DNA of 64,000 nucleotides. Source: Amborella trichopoda. Taxonomy: Eukaryota; Streptophyta; Magnoliopsida; Amborellales; Amborellaceae. Below are positions 1-11,545 of the stretch, piece by piece. The translations under genes were made by a program, and so were the position numbers. The stretch covers positions 2,154,926 to 2,218,925 of the forward strand of contig NW_006500327.1 in the NCBI RefSeq assembly GCF_000471905.2, read 5' to 3'. The stretch's first letter is position 1, and each line of letters opens with the position of its first letter. The notes under the pieces are model-generated. The model searched no databases. It was not told the DNA's origin and worked only from the letters and a program-made list of their open reading frames with translations.

Positions 1-611
1 TTTGGACTCAGCATATTTGGGATTGCAGGGAGAAAAAACCAATACACAGTGGAAGCTGCTTGAGCTGTGATGAATGTGAAGTATTTGTTTAAGACTTTAT
101 GTTATATTGGATGGAGTCAATGTGCACCCTCATGCACTTAATCAAATGCATACCATTGACATTTTGGATGAACATACCATATCAACATCTCCACAGAAAG
201 AAAATCCCAATTCGATATATGTTTGCTTAATGATAAAGCTACAAAATGAATCTTGCTCGGATGATCATGACAGTGAAAAGCTTATTGTCAATTGCATCTA
301 CAAGAGTTCCTAAACTCCAACAACTGCGGTGTTACTCAGAGAACCAGGATATCCTCCGACACACGAAATGCCTACCATGATGTAGGTGTAATTTGTGGCA
401 AGAGGGTTTCCTCAAACCTGTGAGTAACACTATAGGTAGACATTTAGCACAATTCCAAAGATATCAAGTATTTGAGATAATATGTTGATTATGGAAGTTA
501 ATCAAGTTGATACCTCAAGAAAAGTGCCCAATGTCCTCAACAAGTCATTTAAGCAAGAAGGGTTCCGAATTTCAGCTGGTTTCCTTATTGTTCCATAATG
601 AAGAACTACAT
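1..611. other. No recognised feature
   Basis: A 68-codon ORF at 107-313 has no motif I know. GTGTTACTCA (about 331) recurs inverted near 420. Confidence 0.5.
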
Positions 612-830
612 TAAGAGATCATTTACTTTTAGCACATAGACGTCACAATCACTCTTAACCTTAATAATTCCACTAGGGTGGTTTTGAGCATGTTATCGAC
701 CAGACTCAATGTTTAAAAAAAAACTCTCTAATTTCATGATACATCCCAAACAATCCAATTTGACATCTAAATGACTATGAGTAATTTGTGACCTCCTCGT
801 ACCAAAGATGGTCTCATATTATACAATCCC
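612..830. mobile_element. Family B MITE (copy B1), type description
   Basis: Family B is about 220 bp and almost entirely inverted repeat. Each arm begins near GTATATAATGAGACC, then ATTTACCTTTGGTACAAGG, GGTCACAATTACTC and CCATTAGATGTGAAATT. The arms meet at a centre near GAGTCTAGTCAATGACA. It is non-coding, and a transcript would fold into a long hairpin. B1 has arms GAGATCATTTACTTTTAG and TACCAAAGATGGTCTC. Confidence 0.65.
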
Positions 831-1004
831 TATTAGAATTGAAAATTAGTATGTATCAGGATTGTCTAGGAAGGTACATAGCCTGCAAAACAAGTTAAGG
901 CTGGGTTTTGAGTCTATGAGTAGAGGGATGGGGCGTGATTAGGGAAAATGCAATCTGAAGAGAGAAACATCCATTGAGGTGATAGAGAGTTGGAGACAAT
1001 TTTA

Positions 1005-1250
1005 TAGGGGTAGCAATGGACCAAAATTTAGACCTGACTATCGGACCCAACCAAAAAAGTGTTGATATTCAAATAATATTTAGATATTATAACCATATAT
1101 ATTTTTCCATAATATTTAAATTTTTACATATTTTGATTTTTGGGTCAAGTAGATCACGTTTGGATCCAGGCCCGATAACTTCGGATCCAATCGGGTCCAT
1201 GTGCAAATCAAGATGCCATTTTTTTTTTTCGGGCTGGGTTTGGGTCCAGC
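1005..1250. mobile_element. hAT-like MITE, one end only
   Basis: Begins TAGGGGTAGCAATGGACC with an interior of GGGTCCAG-type words. No matching right end. A 14-base G run follows at 1265-1278. Confidence 0.3.
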
Positions 1251-1330
1251 AAAAAGTTGTGGGAGGGGGGGGGGGGGGTGTGCTTTTTAGAATTAATTTT
1301 TGTGGTTTCATTTACAAGGCAAGTTAGAAA

Positions 1331-2748
1331 CATAGATTTGAAGAAAATCGCAAGAGAATCACATGAGACTGTAAATAAAAAGTTAGTTGCAAATCCTCCT
1401 TGCGATAGCTCGTTGGCCTCCCAATATATTTAAACAAAAGCTTCATGTCGTTCTCAAATCCCAAATAGCGTGTTTGATTCGCGTCTTCTAGGGAAGTGGA
1501 TCTATGGTCCCCATAGAACTAACAATATCCATTTTTTAGCTTTAAATACAAAGCAAGTAAACACCGGTATTCACTTTACTATAAAACTTCCATGTTATCA
1601 AATTGGAAAATGCTATTGAAAGACGCCGAAATCAAACAAGCCCTAAGAAAAACTAAAGAAACACAAAACTCCTAACCAAAATTAGCCATAAACATGAACT
1701 CTACTCCTAATTGAAAATCCCTAAACTCACCGTATCAATCCCGTTCAAAATAACAAATACTAGATCTTCTAAAATGCAAGTTGTGTGAAATCCAAAAGAA
1801 ATAGAAGTCAAAGAAAAATAAAATAACAAGGAAACATCAATAGAGATCTACTAAAGGACATAAAGATGAATATCAAGAAAAATATTAATTAAACTAAAAA
1901 AACTAATAAAAGAAAAAAAAAGAAGCAAGAATAACATATGTAATAAGAAAATAAAACTAAATAACTAGAAAAAATAATAAAAAAGAAAAAAATAAATCAA
2001 ATAGGAAGAAATAACAATTGAGGAGGGCCTCGATCAGATGGCAAAGATGAAGTCATTACTCATTTATCTTCGAGATTGATGATCTTGAATGATCAATTGC
2101 ATTGTGGAAAAGAGAGGGATGCCTAGCAATTTACATCTATGACTTTTGAATGACACAAAATAGTTGACTTTGTTCTCTAAAAATGGCTGCAGCAGGGTCG
2201 TTGATCTAGGGTTTAAATAGCTTGAGTTATGTTTTTAAGGGTTGTAGGTTCGTATGACTTGAGGGATTAGCGTTTCATTTCTTACCCATTTGAAAATGAT
2301 GGAAAAATTATTGAAGGCAATGATTCTAGACCAATCAAGATATGACACGTGAATTGCACTGTGTAATTTTCTCTCTCTTGTGCCACACAATTCAGCGCTA
2401 AAGTATTTTTCTTATAAAAATTAAGAGATCGCATTGAGTCCCATGTTGGTGGTCTTATCGAATTTAGACATTTCTTTGAAGTGGCGATCCACCATTTTTT
2501 TTATTTTTTGGTTATAAAAACTGCCTATTCTTGGGTACTGGTTTCCTAAATAGGAGGTTTGGGAATATGGACTTATCTATCTTTGGATTGGGAATATTCG
2601 GCTTCCTAACATGAGATATTGAGAATATCTAAAATATTTAAGAAATATTTAGGTAATATTTGGAGGATACTCAGTTTCTTAAATTTAAAAAATACTGGGG
2701 ATATCTAAGGTCATTTGGTTTCCTAAAATGAGATATTTAAAATCAATG
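1331..2748. other. AT-rich DNA, no gene seen
   Basis: Adenine-rich from 1840 to 2010. Around 2540-2760 the word TTTCCTAAAATGAGATATT recurs three times in decayed form. Confidence 0.5.
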
Positions 2749-2760
2749 GAATATTTAAGG

Positions 2761-3235
2761 AAGGAAAAAGCTGGCCTAGGCCTACTAGATCATAACTACG
2801 TATGAGCCCAATAGCTCAGATTGAATCTCGGCTGATGATTGTCATGACTTTATTGTGCATTTTAATTTTATCTTGTTTTTACAAATCCAAATCATATGAA
2901 ATTTTAAGCATCTATTCTTCTCATCAAGACACACCTAATAAAAATATTAAAAAACAATCCACAATAAATAAATTTACCAAAATACCTTGAAAATTTTTAA
3001 GGGTATTTTGGTCAATTTATTTCTTGTAAATTATTTTTTTGATATTTTTATTAGATTTTTCTATTTTCGTAGAACACACACCTAAAATTTTATATGATTT
3101 AAATTTATATAAAAAAACATAAAATTCAAATATGAAATAAGATCGTGGCCATTAGATCGTCTCAGATTGAATATCAGTCGTTGGACTCATATGTAGTTGT
3201 GAGCTAGTGGGCCTACGCCAGCATTTCCCTTCAAA
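2761..3235. mobile_element. Family D TIR element (copy D1) with central palindrome
   Basis: Ends read GGAAAAAGCTGGCCTAGGCC on the left and, reverse complemented, GGGAAATGCTGGCGTAGGCC on the right. They then share ACTAG and TATGAGNCCAA blocks. The middle holds a hairpin, ACCAAAATACCTTGAAAA against AAGGGTATTTTGGT. Outside, gaatatttaagg (2749-2760) resembles gaatattcgagg (3236-3247), 10 of 12, possibly a target duplication. Non-coding. Confidence 0.6.
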
Positions 3236-3305
3236 GAATATTCGAGGTTAAACTACAGTTTAGGTGTAGATTATGACTGTGAATGTCTTATGATTTACTA
3301 GGATA

Positions 3306-4620
3306 ATGTGTTCCAGGGATTTAGAAATAAGAGACAAAATTAAATTTGGAAGGGGTGTCTATAACAACGTTTTGTTTGTCAAAAGAGAAAGGCAGAAGCT
3401 GGTGATAGTGCTTCTTTATATTGATGATATCATTGTAATAAAGAATGATGAGGGTGAAATAAAGCAGCTAAAAAAATGCTGGAACACAATTTGCTATGAA
3501 ATTTCTTGGAAATCTATAGAATTTTCTAGGTGTGGAAGTCGAATACACAAGACAAGGCAAGCAATTGACAAATGCATGTATTGGATCTATTAATGCAGTT
3601 TGTAATGAGTAAGTGTAAACCATCACCAATACCAATGTTTACAACACAAATTATCTATTAGAGATGGTGATCTTATTCAAGACCCAGGAAGTATAGTACT
3701 CTTGTTGGTGGTTTCAAATACATTACATTTGCTTGACCAGATTTTACATTTTTTGTCAATCAAATTTGTTAATTTATACAAAGTCCTCATGAGATGCACC
3801 TCAAAGCAACTAAAAGGATTGTTCAGTATGTGAAGGGTACCATGAGTGATGGTCTTTTTCTTTCCTATAGATAGAAGACAAGTTAATCTCATTGCCTATT
3901 CTGATGCTGACTAGGCTGGAGATCCAGATACAAAAACGTCGGTATCTTGATTTTGTATTTTCTTTGCCAGGTATCAGGTATCTGGTGTCTTGGAATAGTA
4001 AAAAGTAAATGATTGTTTCGTGCTCATGCTCAAGCTCAAAAGTAAAATATGAAGCAATTTCTTCCATTTTTGCAGAAATCACTTGGTACCCCCCACATTC
4101 TATCCGAATTGGGCATGAAAATTCAATATGCAATTATTTGTTGTGATAGTTAGAGTGCAATAAAGCATGTCATTAATCCACTTCTTCATGCACGAACTGA
4201 GCACATTGATTATCACTTTATTCGAGAACTACTTGATTATTTCACTACAGAACTACTTGCTGACATAATTACAAAAAGCCTTCCTACTTACCAATATCAT
4301 TGGATAGTAAACAAGTTGGTCCATGTTTCACAATGACAATATTTTAAGAGGAGTATTAGAAACGATCTAAAAAGATCCTGAAAATACTTTTGACTTTATT
4401 GTAATATGTTTATGTTGTAACATCTATCCATATTTGTAAAGATTGATGTAACCTAATGGGCTCTATCTAAGGATTCTTACTAAATATGTTGGATACACAT
4501 AAATTATAAATATGACCCATAACCCTGTCTATGGGTGTCGTGAGTTTCACACAAATCACTGTCTCCTCTGAATTCTTCACTGATGTCCTATATGAATTCT
4601 TCACTGATGTCCTATATCAT
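3306..4620 (+). pseudogene. Ty1/copia retrotransposon remnant: RT, RNase H, 3' LTR
   Basis: Degraded reverse transcriptase with the catalytic box LLYIDDIIV near 3413. RNase H pieces follow in shifted frames: AYSDAD then a stop, then AGDP (about 3896-3925), VSWNSKK (about 3988), and KHVINPLLHARTEHIDYHFI near 4165-4225, split here. The C-terminal ELLADIITKSLPT follows. A purine-rich PPT (aagaggag, about 4346) precedes a probable 3' LTR to about 4620. Many stops and frameshifts; no 5' half. A 24 bp unit beginning gaattcttcactg is repeated twice at 4570-4617 inside the LTR. Confidence 0.75.
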
Positions 4621-5357
4621 ATATTCAGGAGTCACAAATCCCATCCGTCACGACAGCTGTTTAAGGTTATTTTTTATCCCTTTTATTGTATGTAACCATA
4701 AATACCTCGCTGATTTAGGTTATTTTCTTTTGAGATTGCTTAACACTGTGTAACCATAAACTCTTTGTATAAACCTTTTTTTTTTTCTTTTTATTTATTT
4801 TATTTTTTATTTTTTTGGTAATTCAGTGGAAAAGACATGCCCTTACCTGGCTTTTCATATAGATTAGGGATTTTTTCATATAGATTAGGGAGTTGACTGT
4901 GTAGACTCTTTTTACAACTACAATTTCAACATCAGGTTAAGCATTAAATGGATTCAACAAGGTTGGGGCAACCCTATTTCTAGCTTGAAAGTTACAAATG
5001 CTTATGATGCATCATGGATGATGAAAAATCATAATGCACGGATAGCCTTCTTAGCTACTCACACAAAAAGCTAAAATGCCGTCCTTTGTGGGGATCGCTT
5101 TTCTATATACATGCATTCATTTAATGATGATTTGCTTTGGAGACCCAAAAATTACAAGCCACTCATGAAAAAGTACTTAGATCAAAAAACATTATGTTCA
5201 CACATGCAATGAGCTTTGAACATGTTCACTGATTGAAAAAGTATCTCAAAATCTAATGGATTATGTGATATCATAGACCACTGGGTCACTACTGTACTGT
5301 AAAATGAAAAGCATAGAAGTGGTAGAGAGAGCATGGGATCCAGAAGGCAACGACATC
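4621..5357. other. No gene seen
   Basis: T-rich near 4770-4815; a short repeat TTTCATATAGATTAGGGA occurs twice at 4853-4890. Confidence 0.5.
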
Positions 5358-5371
5358 AACTTCATTGATGT

Positions 5372-5457
5372 GTATGCGATGTAAACTTTTCTCTTGTGAT
5401 TATTAATAAAAACAAAATGGCTCGAGCTCGATATCAATTTACCCAAAAAAAAAAAAA
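5372..5457 (+). mobile_element. 5'-truncated L1-type retro-insert (86 bp)
   Basis: Ends in a poly(A) of about 13-15 bases, with ATTAATAAA upstream. Flanked by a perfect 14 bp duplication aacttcattgatgt (5358-5371 and 5458-5471), the mark of target-primed reverse transcription. Confidence 0.75.
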
Positions 5458-5842
5458 AACTTCATTGATGTCTCACCATCACCGTTCATCGATTTATCCC
5501 CCAATTGGCTATGGTTTTTCATTATGCACTAAATTACAGTATAGTATATATTGTTAGGGTAAACAAAATTTTAGCAGTATCACAATTTCTTTGTCCACAC
5601 ATGTAAAACTCAAACGTCACGGTTTGGTCTACCACTAATAATGAGCAAGCGCAAATTTTGAACCCATCTATTAAAAAAATCCCACAGAAAAGCTTTGTGA
5701 CTCCATATATGGAAAGTGCTTTCATGTCACCATTTCATTATCATGCAATGAAATGGCTCTTTTGAACTGCCAAAAGAAAAAGGATGCGGTTAGCATGTGG
5801 CCAAACCGGCACATGTAATAATGCGGGTTTGGCAATATAACA

Positions 5843-6010
5843 TGGAGATCATGAATATGAATAAAAAAAAATGAAAATTAAAAATAATAATTATAGCAAG
5901 AAAACTTTTGGACGGTTAATTACAATTGTTTTTAGATGGACCACCTATTTGCATCTATCTTTAAGAGGGATGCTTTATACATCTAGACCACACATTGTAG
6001 AAATGCAGTC
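5843..6010 (+). repeat. Dispersed repeat, copy 1 of 2
   Basis: Shares with 16258-16420 a stretch including AAGAAAACTTTTGGACNGTT, ATTTGNATCTAT and TTTTAGATGGACCACC. The family is not identified. The ORF here (5871-6161) is probably incidental. Confidence 0.5.
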
Positions 6011-7125
6011 TAGCCCCGGTGAAACAATTGTTCAAAAAAAAATAAAGGACTCTTTTAAAAAACTAAGCATGTGGAGATTTTATGCTCTAAATTTTGCAAA
6101 TGCGCTCTTTTATCCTAATAATCAATTGCGAAAAGTACAAAATCGAATTTGGACCATATAGAAATCAAAATGAATCATTTGGTGGACAATGAGATCTAGG
6201 CATAAAAGAACTCAAAATCTGTTTTTTTTTTTTGCCAAAATTGTTTATCCATTGAAGGTAAGGCCTTATTCAAAGTTCAAATAAAAAAAATCCCTTTAAG
6301 GCTTAGATTTAATCATCCCATCCAATCCATCAAATGACGGGCTTATTTTCATTGGGTCAGAAAATCTTCTAATAAACTCATCACCCTCAGGGCATTTTCT
6401 CAATTAATTAGGGTCGGCAAAATCTTCTATTAAAATATAAAAGAGAATCCCATTTGCAAACTGTTATTTTTTTGAGATAACTTCAACAAATTGTCATTAA
6501 ATCCATCTATACCCCAACTACGCAAGGCCTATCAACCTACTAAAGATTCTTGAGGACCCACGATACATAGAAAAACAAGGCATAAATGAATCCCATATCT
6601 AAATAAGCAAAGACTTTTAACAGCATGACAAGAAACACAGGGTATTGACTTCTAATGGAGAACTTTAGTACACTTGAAAGAGGCGATGAATCCTGGCCAT
6701 TCATTGCATATGCAAAATCCGACGGCCTGATCGCAACAAGAAATAAAGCAAAAGCATTACTAAAAGGACACCACTTTAGTAGAAGAGCACAATAAACTTT
6801 GGGCAGAGAGAGGCTCTTTGCTGAGAGTTGAGACTTCAGGAAGGGACAAAGATGTCATATTTTGGAATTTGTAAAAATCTTTCCTTTTTCTCATTATGTT
6901 TCCCTTAAAAGAGTTTGCTGATGTTCAGGGACTTGTAAGTTTGATTTCATACTAATCTACACTGCAATAACAGTAAGTTTACTTTCCCTGCTAAATTTGT
7001 AATAGAAAATGGTTACGGTTGTCTACCATGCAGCACTAGTATAGATTTACACTACTTATCGTCATCTGTTGGAGTTAAGAATAAAGTAAAAATCCCAAAG
7101 AGTCCTGATTCTTTGCAATTTTTTT
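6011..7125. other. No gene seen
   Basis: AT-rich, stops in all frames; nothing recognised. Confidence 0.5.
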
Positions 7126-7363
7126 TTCTAAAGATCGTATATTATGAGATTATTTATTTTTATTATGTTGAGCCCCGAATGACTTATAGTTATTAGATGT
7201 AAATTGGAAGACTTGAGGTGTGTCACGAAATTCAAAATTTTTATTTTTATTTTGAGTATAGTTAAATATTCTCACAATGACCTTATTGAAATTTGATGGA
7301 GAAGAGTGAATACGAGCTCCTTGTACTAAAAGTGCATGGTCTCTTCGTATACTTTTCTCTTCT
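7126..7363. mobile_element. Family B MITE (copy B2)
   Basis: Arms GATCGTATATTATGAGATTA on the left and GGTCTCTTCGTATACTTTTC on the right. The centre reads GAGTATAGTTAAATATTCTC. Both flanks are T-rich, so the target duplication cannot be judged. Confidence 0.55.
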
Positions 7364-7419
7364 TTTTTTTTTTTTACGCATTTTAAGGTTTAAAAACACA
7401 CTTCAGTGACTTAGATCAC

Positions 7420-7670
7420 CCCTCCATAAAATCGGTCTAGATCGATTGATCGGAGGTCCAGATCGACAATCCGGCCAATGAATCGGCAAATGAAAAACAA
7501 GAACATTAGGGAATAAAAAATTTTAAAAAATATTAAAAATAAAGTATGACATGTTCTTTGACATAATTGTGTCCAGATCATAGGGAGAACTGGTTGGTTC
7601 TTGATATTTAATTAGATCCAGATCGGCCTAATCGAATCTCAATCCAGATCGAATAGTTTTTATCTATTAC
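7420..7670. other. GATCGG-rich stretch, possible TIR element
   Basis: CGGTCTAGATCGATTGATCG and AGATCCAGATCGGCCTAATC words face each other. Comparable GATCGG-rich DNA lies at 45650-45990 and 47225-47370. No clear ends. Confidence 0.25.
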
Positions 7671-7835
7671 ACCATTTTTTTAAGGAAAAATATTATATTA
7701 TTTTCTATTTTTAACTTCTATATCTCATCAGACCAAAAAATTGAAAATATTACTTGTAAGCAAATGAACTCCATCTTTTTCATCTTCCAACCCCCTAAAC
7801 CTTTTTGACCATTTATTATTGACCTCAACAACTTA

Positions 7836-8110
7836 TGAAATGATTGTCTCTCTCTCTCTAAAACTCCATCTTTCTCTCACATCATCGTCTCTCTCTCTCA
7901 AAACTCCATTTCTCTCTCACATCATCATCTCTCTCTCTCTCTAAAGCCCAAACTCCGTCTCTCTCACACACACATCATCGTCTCTCTCTCTCAAAACTCC
8001 ATCTCTCTCCCAAAAACTCAAACTCTATCTCTCTCGCTAAAACTTCATCTCTCTCTAAAACCCAAACTCTATCTCTCTCTCTAAAACTTCATCTCTCTCA
8101 TACACATAAG
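7836..8110. repeat. CT-rich degenerate minisatellite
   Basis: Runs of TCTCTCTC alternating with AAAACTCCATC, AAACCCAAACTC and CACATCATC words. Confidence 0.8.
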
Positions 8111-8256
8111 AAGGTGTGCTTGTGTTCGAGCTCAAGCTAAACCCCTCCGCTGGTAAACTCATTGAGAAGTGAAGAGAGAGATGGAGTTTTAGAGAGAAAA
8201 AGATGGAGTTTGAATAGGATGTCATTTTAGTATTTGTTTGGGTCAAAAATTTATTT

Positions 8257-8358
8257 CATATCTCATGAAACTCAAGAATTGAAAATATTCCTTGTAAGCA
8301 AAATGTCTCCATCTTGCTTATAAGGAATATTTTCAATTCTTGAGTCTCATGAGATATG
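8257..8358. repeat. Near-perfect 45 bp arm hairpin
   Basis: Arms 8257-8301 and 8314-8358 pair with about 2-3 mismatches around a 12-base loop (aatgtctccatc). Arms start CATATCTCATGA. Long enough to act as a small-RNA precursor if transcribed. Confidence 0.85.
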
Positions 8359-8403
8359 AAAGTTAAAATTATAGGATAAAGAGATATTTTTCTTTGTTTT
8401 AAA

Positions 8404-8792
8404 GGAAAAACTTTATATAAGGATGGTACCTTATACTGTAGAACTACGGATACCCCTCAAAAATCTATCGAAAAAAGTAGTTTCAATGTTGAAAACCCTT
8501 TGATTGATCATCTCGAAATGTATGATTATGAAAAATAAAAAGATTTTAAGTCTAAAAAATAGTGCATTTTACAACATATTATCTACACTATCCATTTTCA
8601 AGATTTTCATATGTTTATAGATCTACTTGATTGTAACCATTTTTTAAATTTAAAATTTTATAATTGGATATAAAAATAGATTTTGATATAATCCTAACGA
8701 CATTCACATCAAAATTATATAAAATGATAAAATTTGAAAGTGCACCATACCTCTACACCTGGTGTAGATGCATCCGTATGCACACCGCACCC
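8404..8792 (+). mobile_element. Family C MITE (copy C1), type description
   Basis: Family C shares its outermost bases with family A (GGAAAAACTTTATATAAGG and, at the far end, CACACCGCACCC). Instead of the AGAGCC palindrome it has ACCTTATACTGTAGAACTAC, then CACCTCAAAAATCTATCGA. It is about 390 bp and non-coding. Flanking 9-mers tgttttaaa and tttttaaaa match at 7 of 9 positions. Confidence 0.65.
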
Positions 8793-8801
8793 TTTTTAAA
8801 A

Positions 8802-9394
8802 AACTTAGAAAAACACTAGTCCCATTCATCATATGGTTTAGTTTCCCCAAAAGTACTAGAACTATTGAAAAGTCAAAAAAGAAGCGAATGATTTACCAAA
8901 TGTAAGTGACTTCAATGATGTAATATGCAGTGCAGGCTTTTTTTCTTGGGCAGAAGCAGGGAATTCAAGAGTTGGTCCTCTGAACAATGAGTCAAAAAAG
9001 TGAGGGTCGGCAATGATGTTCGCAAAAGCCCCCTCTTACCCTATATAATCTTTGAATCTTGACTTTGGATGAGCAACCTTTTTCTTTTTCAAAGGATTTA
9101 CCCACCCCATCTCTCCCTTCAAAAGTGCTCAACTACAGCTTCCACGTTTGCATGACATATTTCTTTCTTTAGAATGGTTGCAGTTTTTATAAGGCCCAAG
9201 TAATGTTGTAATATACATTATTTTTAAAGCTTGAGATGCTACTTTTTATTTCACAACCATAATGCTACTTTCCATTCGAAAGTTTTTGATACCATAACTA
9301 CAATTTTCGGTAAGTTTTGAAGTTTCAGTGAGTTTTGAAGTGTAGCATTGTTTACTTTGATAGGGTTTTCCCCAATCTCCCAAAAAACTCCCAC
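8802..9394. other. No gene seen
   Basis: Low-information AT-rich sequence. Confidence 0.5.
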
Positions 9395-9545
9395 TGCATG
9401 GGGACTCTCTCTCTCTCTCTCTTTTTCTTGAACTCTAAAGGTTAATCAAACTCACCTCTCTCCCATTATATGGAGACTCTCTTGTTTATTGAACTAAGAA
9501 GTCTAATCAAACTGATCAATCTTTTCATAATATGGAGAATGTAAC
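9395..9545 (+). repeat. Degenerate tandem repeat, about 70 bp unit
   Basis: Three weak units sharing ATATGGAGACTCTC, TTGAACT and TAATCAAACT words. Confidence 0.45.
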
Positions 9546-9631
9546 TGGTATGCAAAGTTAATTTCTTCTATCCATATATATGGGTTGGACAAGAACGGAA
9601 AACAAGATTGATTTGTCAGTCACAAAAGCTA

Positions 9632-9662
9632 TTATTATTTTATTTTATTTTATTTTATTTTT
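9632..9662. repeat. TTTTA microsatellite
   Basis: Five to six TTTTA units. Confidence 0.9.
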
Positions 9663-10860
9663 TGAGGTGGACTCTTTTGCAGATTTAGAGATAGGGTATA
9701 ATCTCCTACTCTTTATTTTTATTTTTGTAATTTGTTTATTTGCGTGCTCCATCTTCCCTACATTCAACCGTTGCAAATGAAGCAACCGGTGATATCGTTT
9801 GTGGTACCTCTCTTTGTTTGGACCCCCTTTCGGGTCTGGACCCATTGCAGTATACGACTTTCTTGTCTTTGGATCTTTTGGTTTCCTCCATCTCCATGCC
9901 TCATCAACTCGGTCAAGGCCTAAACAACTAACCCTAACCCCCCTTGGTCATAAGACCCGAAACTAATTCACATAGACCCTCACTCAGCCTGCCTCTCAAT
10001 GCTTTTGCAAACTTCGCAAGCCACATCGATTGTATTGCTTGGAAATAATTGATCCTTGACCCTTATTTCAAGGCTTTCATGTGCTTCCCTTAGGCCTCGA
10101 AATTTTTTCAAATTATATCATCCACCGGAGTTGAGCATCTACAGAGAGCTACATGGAGCAAATGCGAATGATTCTCCCTAATAAATAAAAACCAGCTTCA
10201 AAATACAGATCTATCAGTCCTCTAACGCCTCAGAGTTCCTCAGTATGCAAGACATTCTTGAAAAGAGTCGTATCTTTTAGGATGGCCAGAAAATGTGCCT
10301 TTAGGGGGCTTCCGAACCCTTCGATGTTGTCTATGAGCCCTCCCACGCGAGCACCACATGCACTAAATCTCTCCTTCATATTGGCCTCCAAAGTACAGAT
10401 GTAAGACTTCAAGATGGCACTCTTCCTCAGCTCACCATCTTGAAGCCCTTGGGTCATGATGTGCTCCAATTCCTCCTCAAGGTGACTAACTCTTGCTCCA
10501 ATTTCATCCGAAAGACCAACAACCATGGTCACTAGACACTGATACTAATAACCACAAGGATAATTTTTCACTTAGCCAACCTCTGCAACACCAACATAAA
10601 GTTGAAGTTGAACTCAAGACCCAAGATGGATGGATCAAACAAGCACTCAAGACAAGAAGTATTGAAATGGGCCTTGTTCCTCTCTTATTAGCTCTATATA
10701 CTTTTTTGCAAACAACCATAGATGCCCCTCAAGGATTCGAGGAAGGGATTTATATAGCACCAAGTAAAAATGTATTCACTTATCAACTATATAACCATTA
10801 AGACCTGCACCACACTCACCACCTAATGTGTCACTTACATGCTCACCTCCACCATCGATG
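9640..10860 (-). pseudogene. Possible LTR-retrotransposon 5' end (LTR and gag-like ORF)
   Basis: On the minus strand, a 100-codon ORF (10532-10230) begins MTMVVGLSDEIGARVSHLEE. It is coiled-coil-like and followed by a stop. Upstream (10860-10540) is an LTR-like stretch with a TATA box (GCTATATAAATCC, about 10760). Downstream frames have some gag-like flavour (LFPSNTIDVA). No motif proves it. It may be a gypsy-type leader, or simply unrelated. Confidence 0.25.
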
Positions 10861-11164
10861 TTTACTTACCATTGCTAATTAAGGGGCGGTTAATAGTCTA
10901 TTCAACCTACTCAACACGTCATTATTGCTCATGCATGCCAATTCATGTATGGTCATTAGATGACGATTAATTCCCACATGACTACCCAAGTACACATACA
11001 CTGACCTCTCATACAATGAAGAATTTGGGAGTCTAGCATTTTTTCATGATTGTTGCAGTTTGATGTTGATCTTCTTTGTCATAAGTAGATTCAAGTCAGT
11101 CTTTGCAAAATCAACGCGAAGATTAATGTTCAATGTTTAGAACATTGCAAAATCATTTAAACAA

Positions 11165-11545
11165 GGAAAAAGTTTATTTAACGATGCAACCTTATAATGT
11201 AGAACAACCGATGTACCTCAAAAATCTATTAGAAAAGATAGTTTTAATGTTGAAAAACCCTTTGATTGATCATCTGGACATTGAGATGTATGACCATGAA
11301 AAATAAAAAGATTTTAAGTCTCAAAAATAGTGCATTCTACAACATATTATTTACACCATCCATTTTCAAGATTTTCATAAGTTCATAGATCTACTTTATT
11401 TTAACCATTTTTTAAATTTAAAATTTTATAATGAGATATAAAAATAGATTTTGAAATAATCCTAAGAACATTTTATATTAAAATTATATACCATGATAAA
11501 ATTTGAAGGTGCACCTTACCTCTATAGTTACGGATGCATCTGCAT
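11165..11545 (+). mobile_element. Family C MITE (copy C2)
   Basis: Aligns with C1 almost throughout, including a shared stretch around 11240-11460. Its right end is unclear because it runs straight into the LINE fragment that follows. Confidence 0.6.

Larger units (their letters stand above)
7684..8393. mobile_element. Foldback element with CT-rich core and long hairpin
   Basis: The left arm (7684-7770) and reversed right arm (8393-8310) share GGAAAAATAT, TTTTAACTT, TATATCTCAT and AATTGAAAATATTNCTTGTA. The core 7836-8220 is CT-rich repeat built on AAACTCCATCTCTCTC, with an inverted patch at 8170-8215. A further direct copy of the arm at 8257-8301 makes a hairpin with the right arm. Confidence 0.6.

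Noticed and set aside
5871-6161. 96-codon ORF
   Set aside because: Overlaps a dispersed repeat also found at 16258-16420, where the frame is not kept.
6200-6250. Possible further L1 tail (T run followed by GCCAAAATTG)
   Set aside because: No flanking duplication found and no AATAAA near the run.
10230-10532. Coiled-coil protein gene
   Set aside because: Kept only as a possible gag remnant; no domain, no intron signals and LTR-like sequence upstream.
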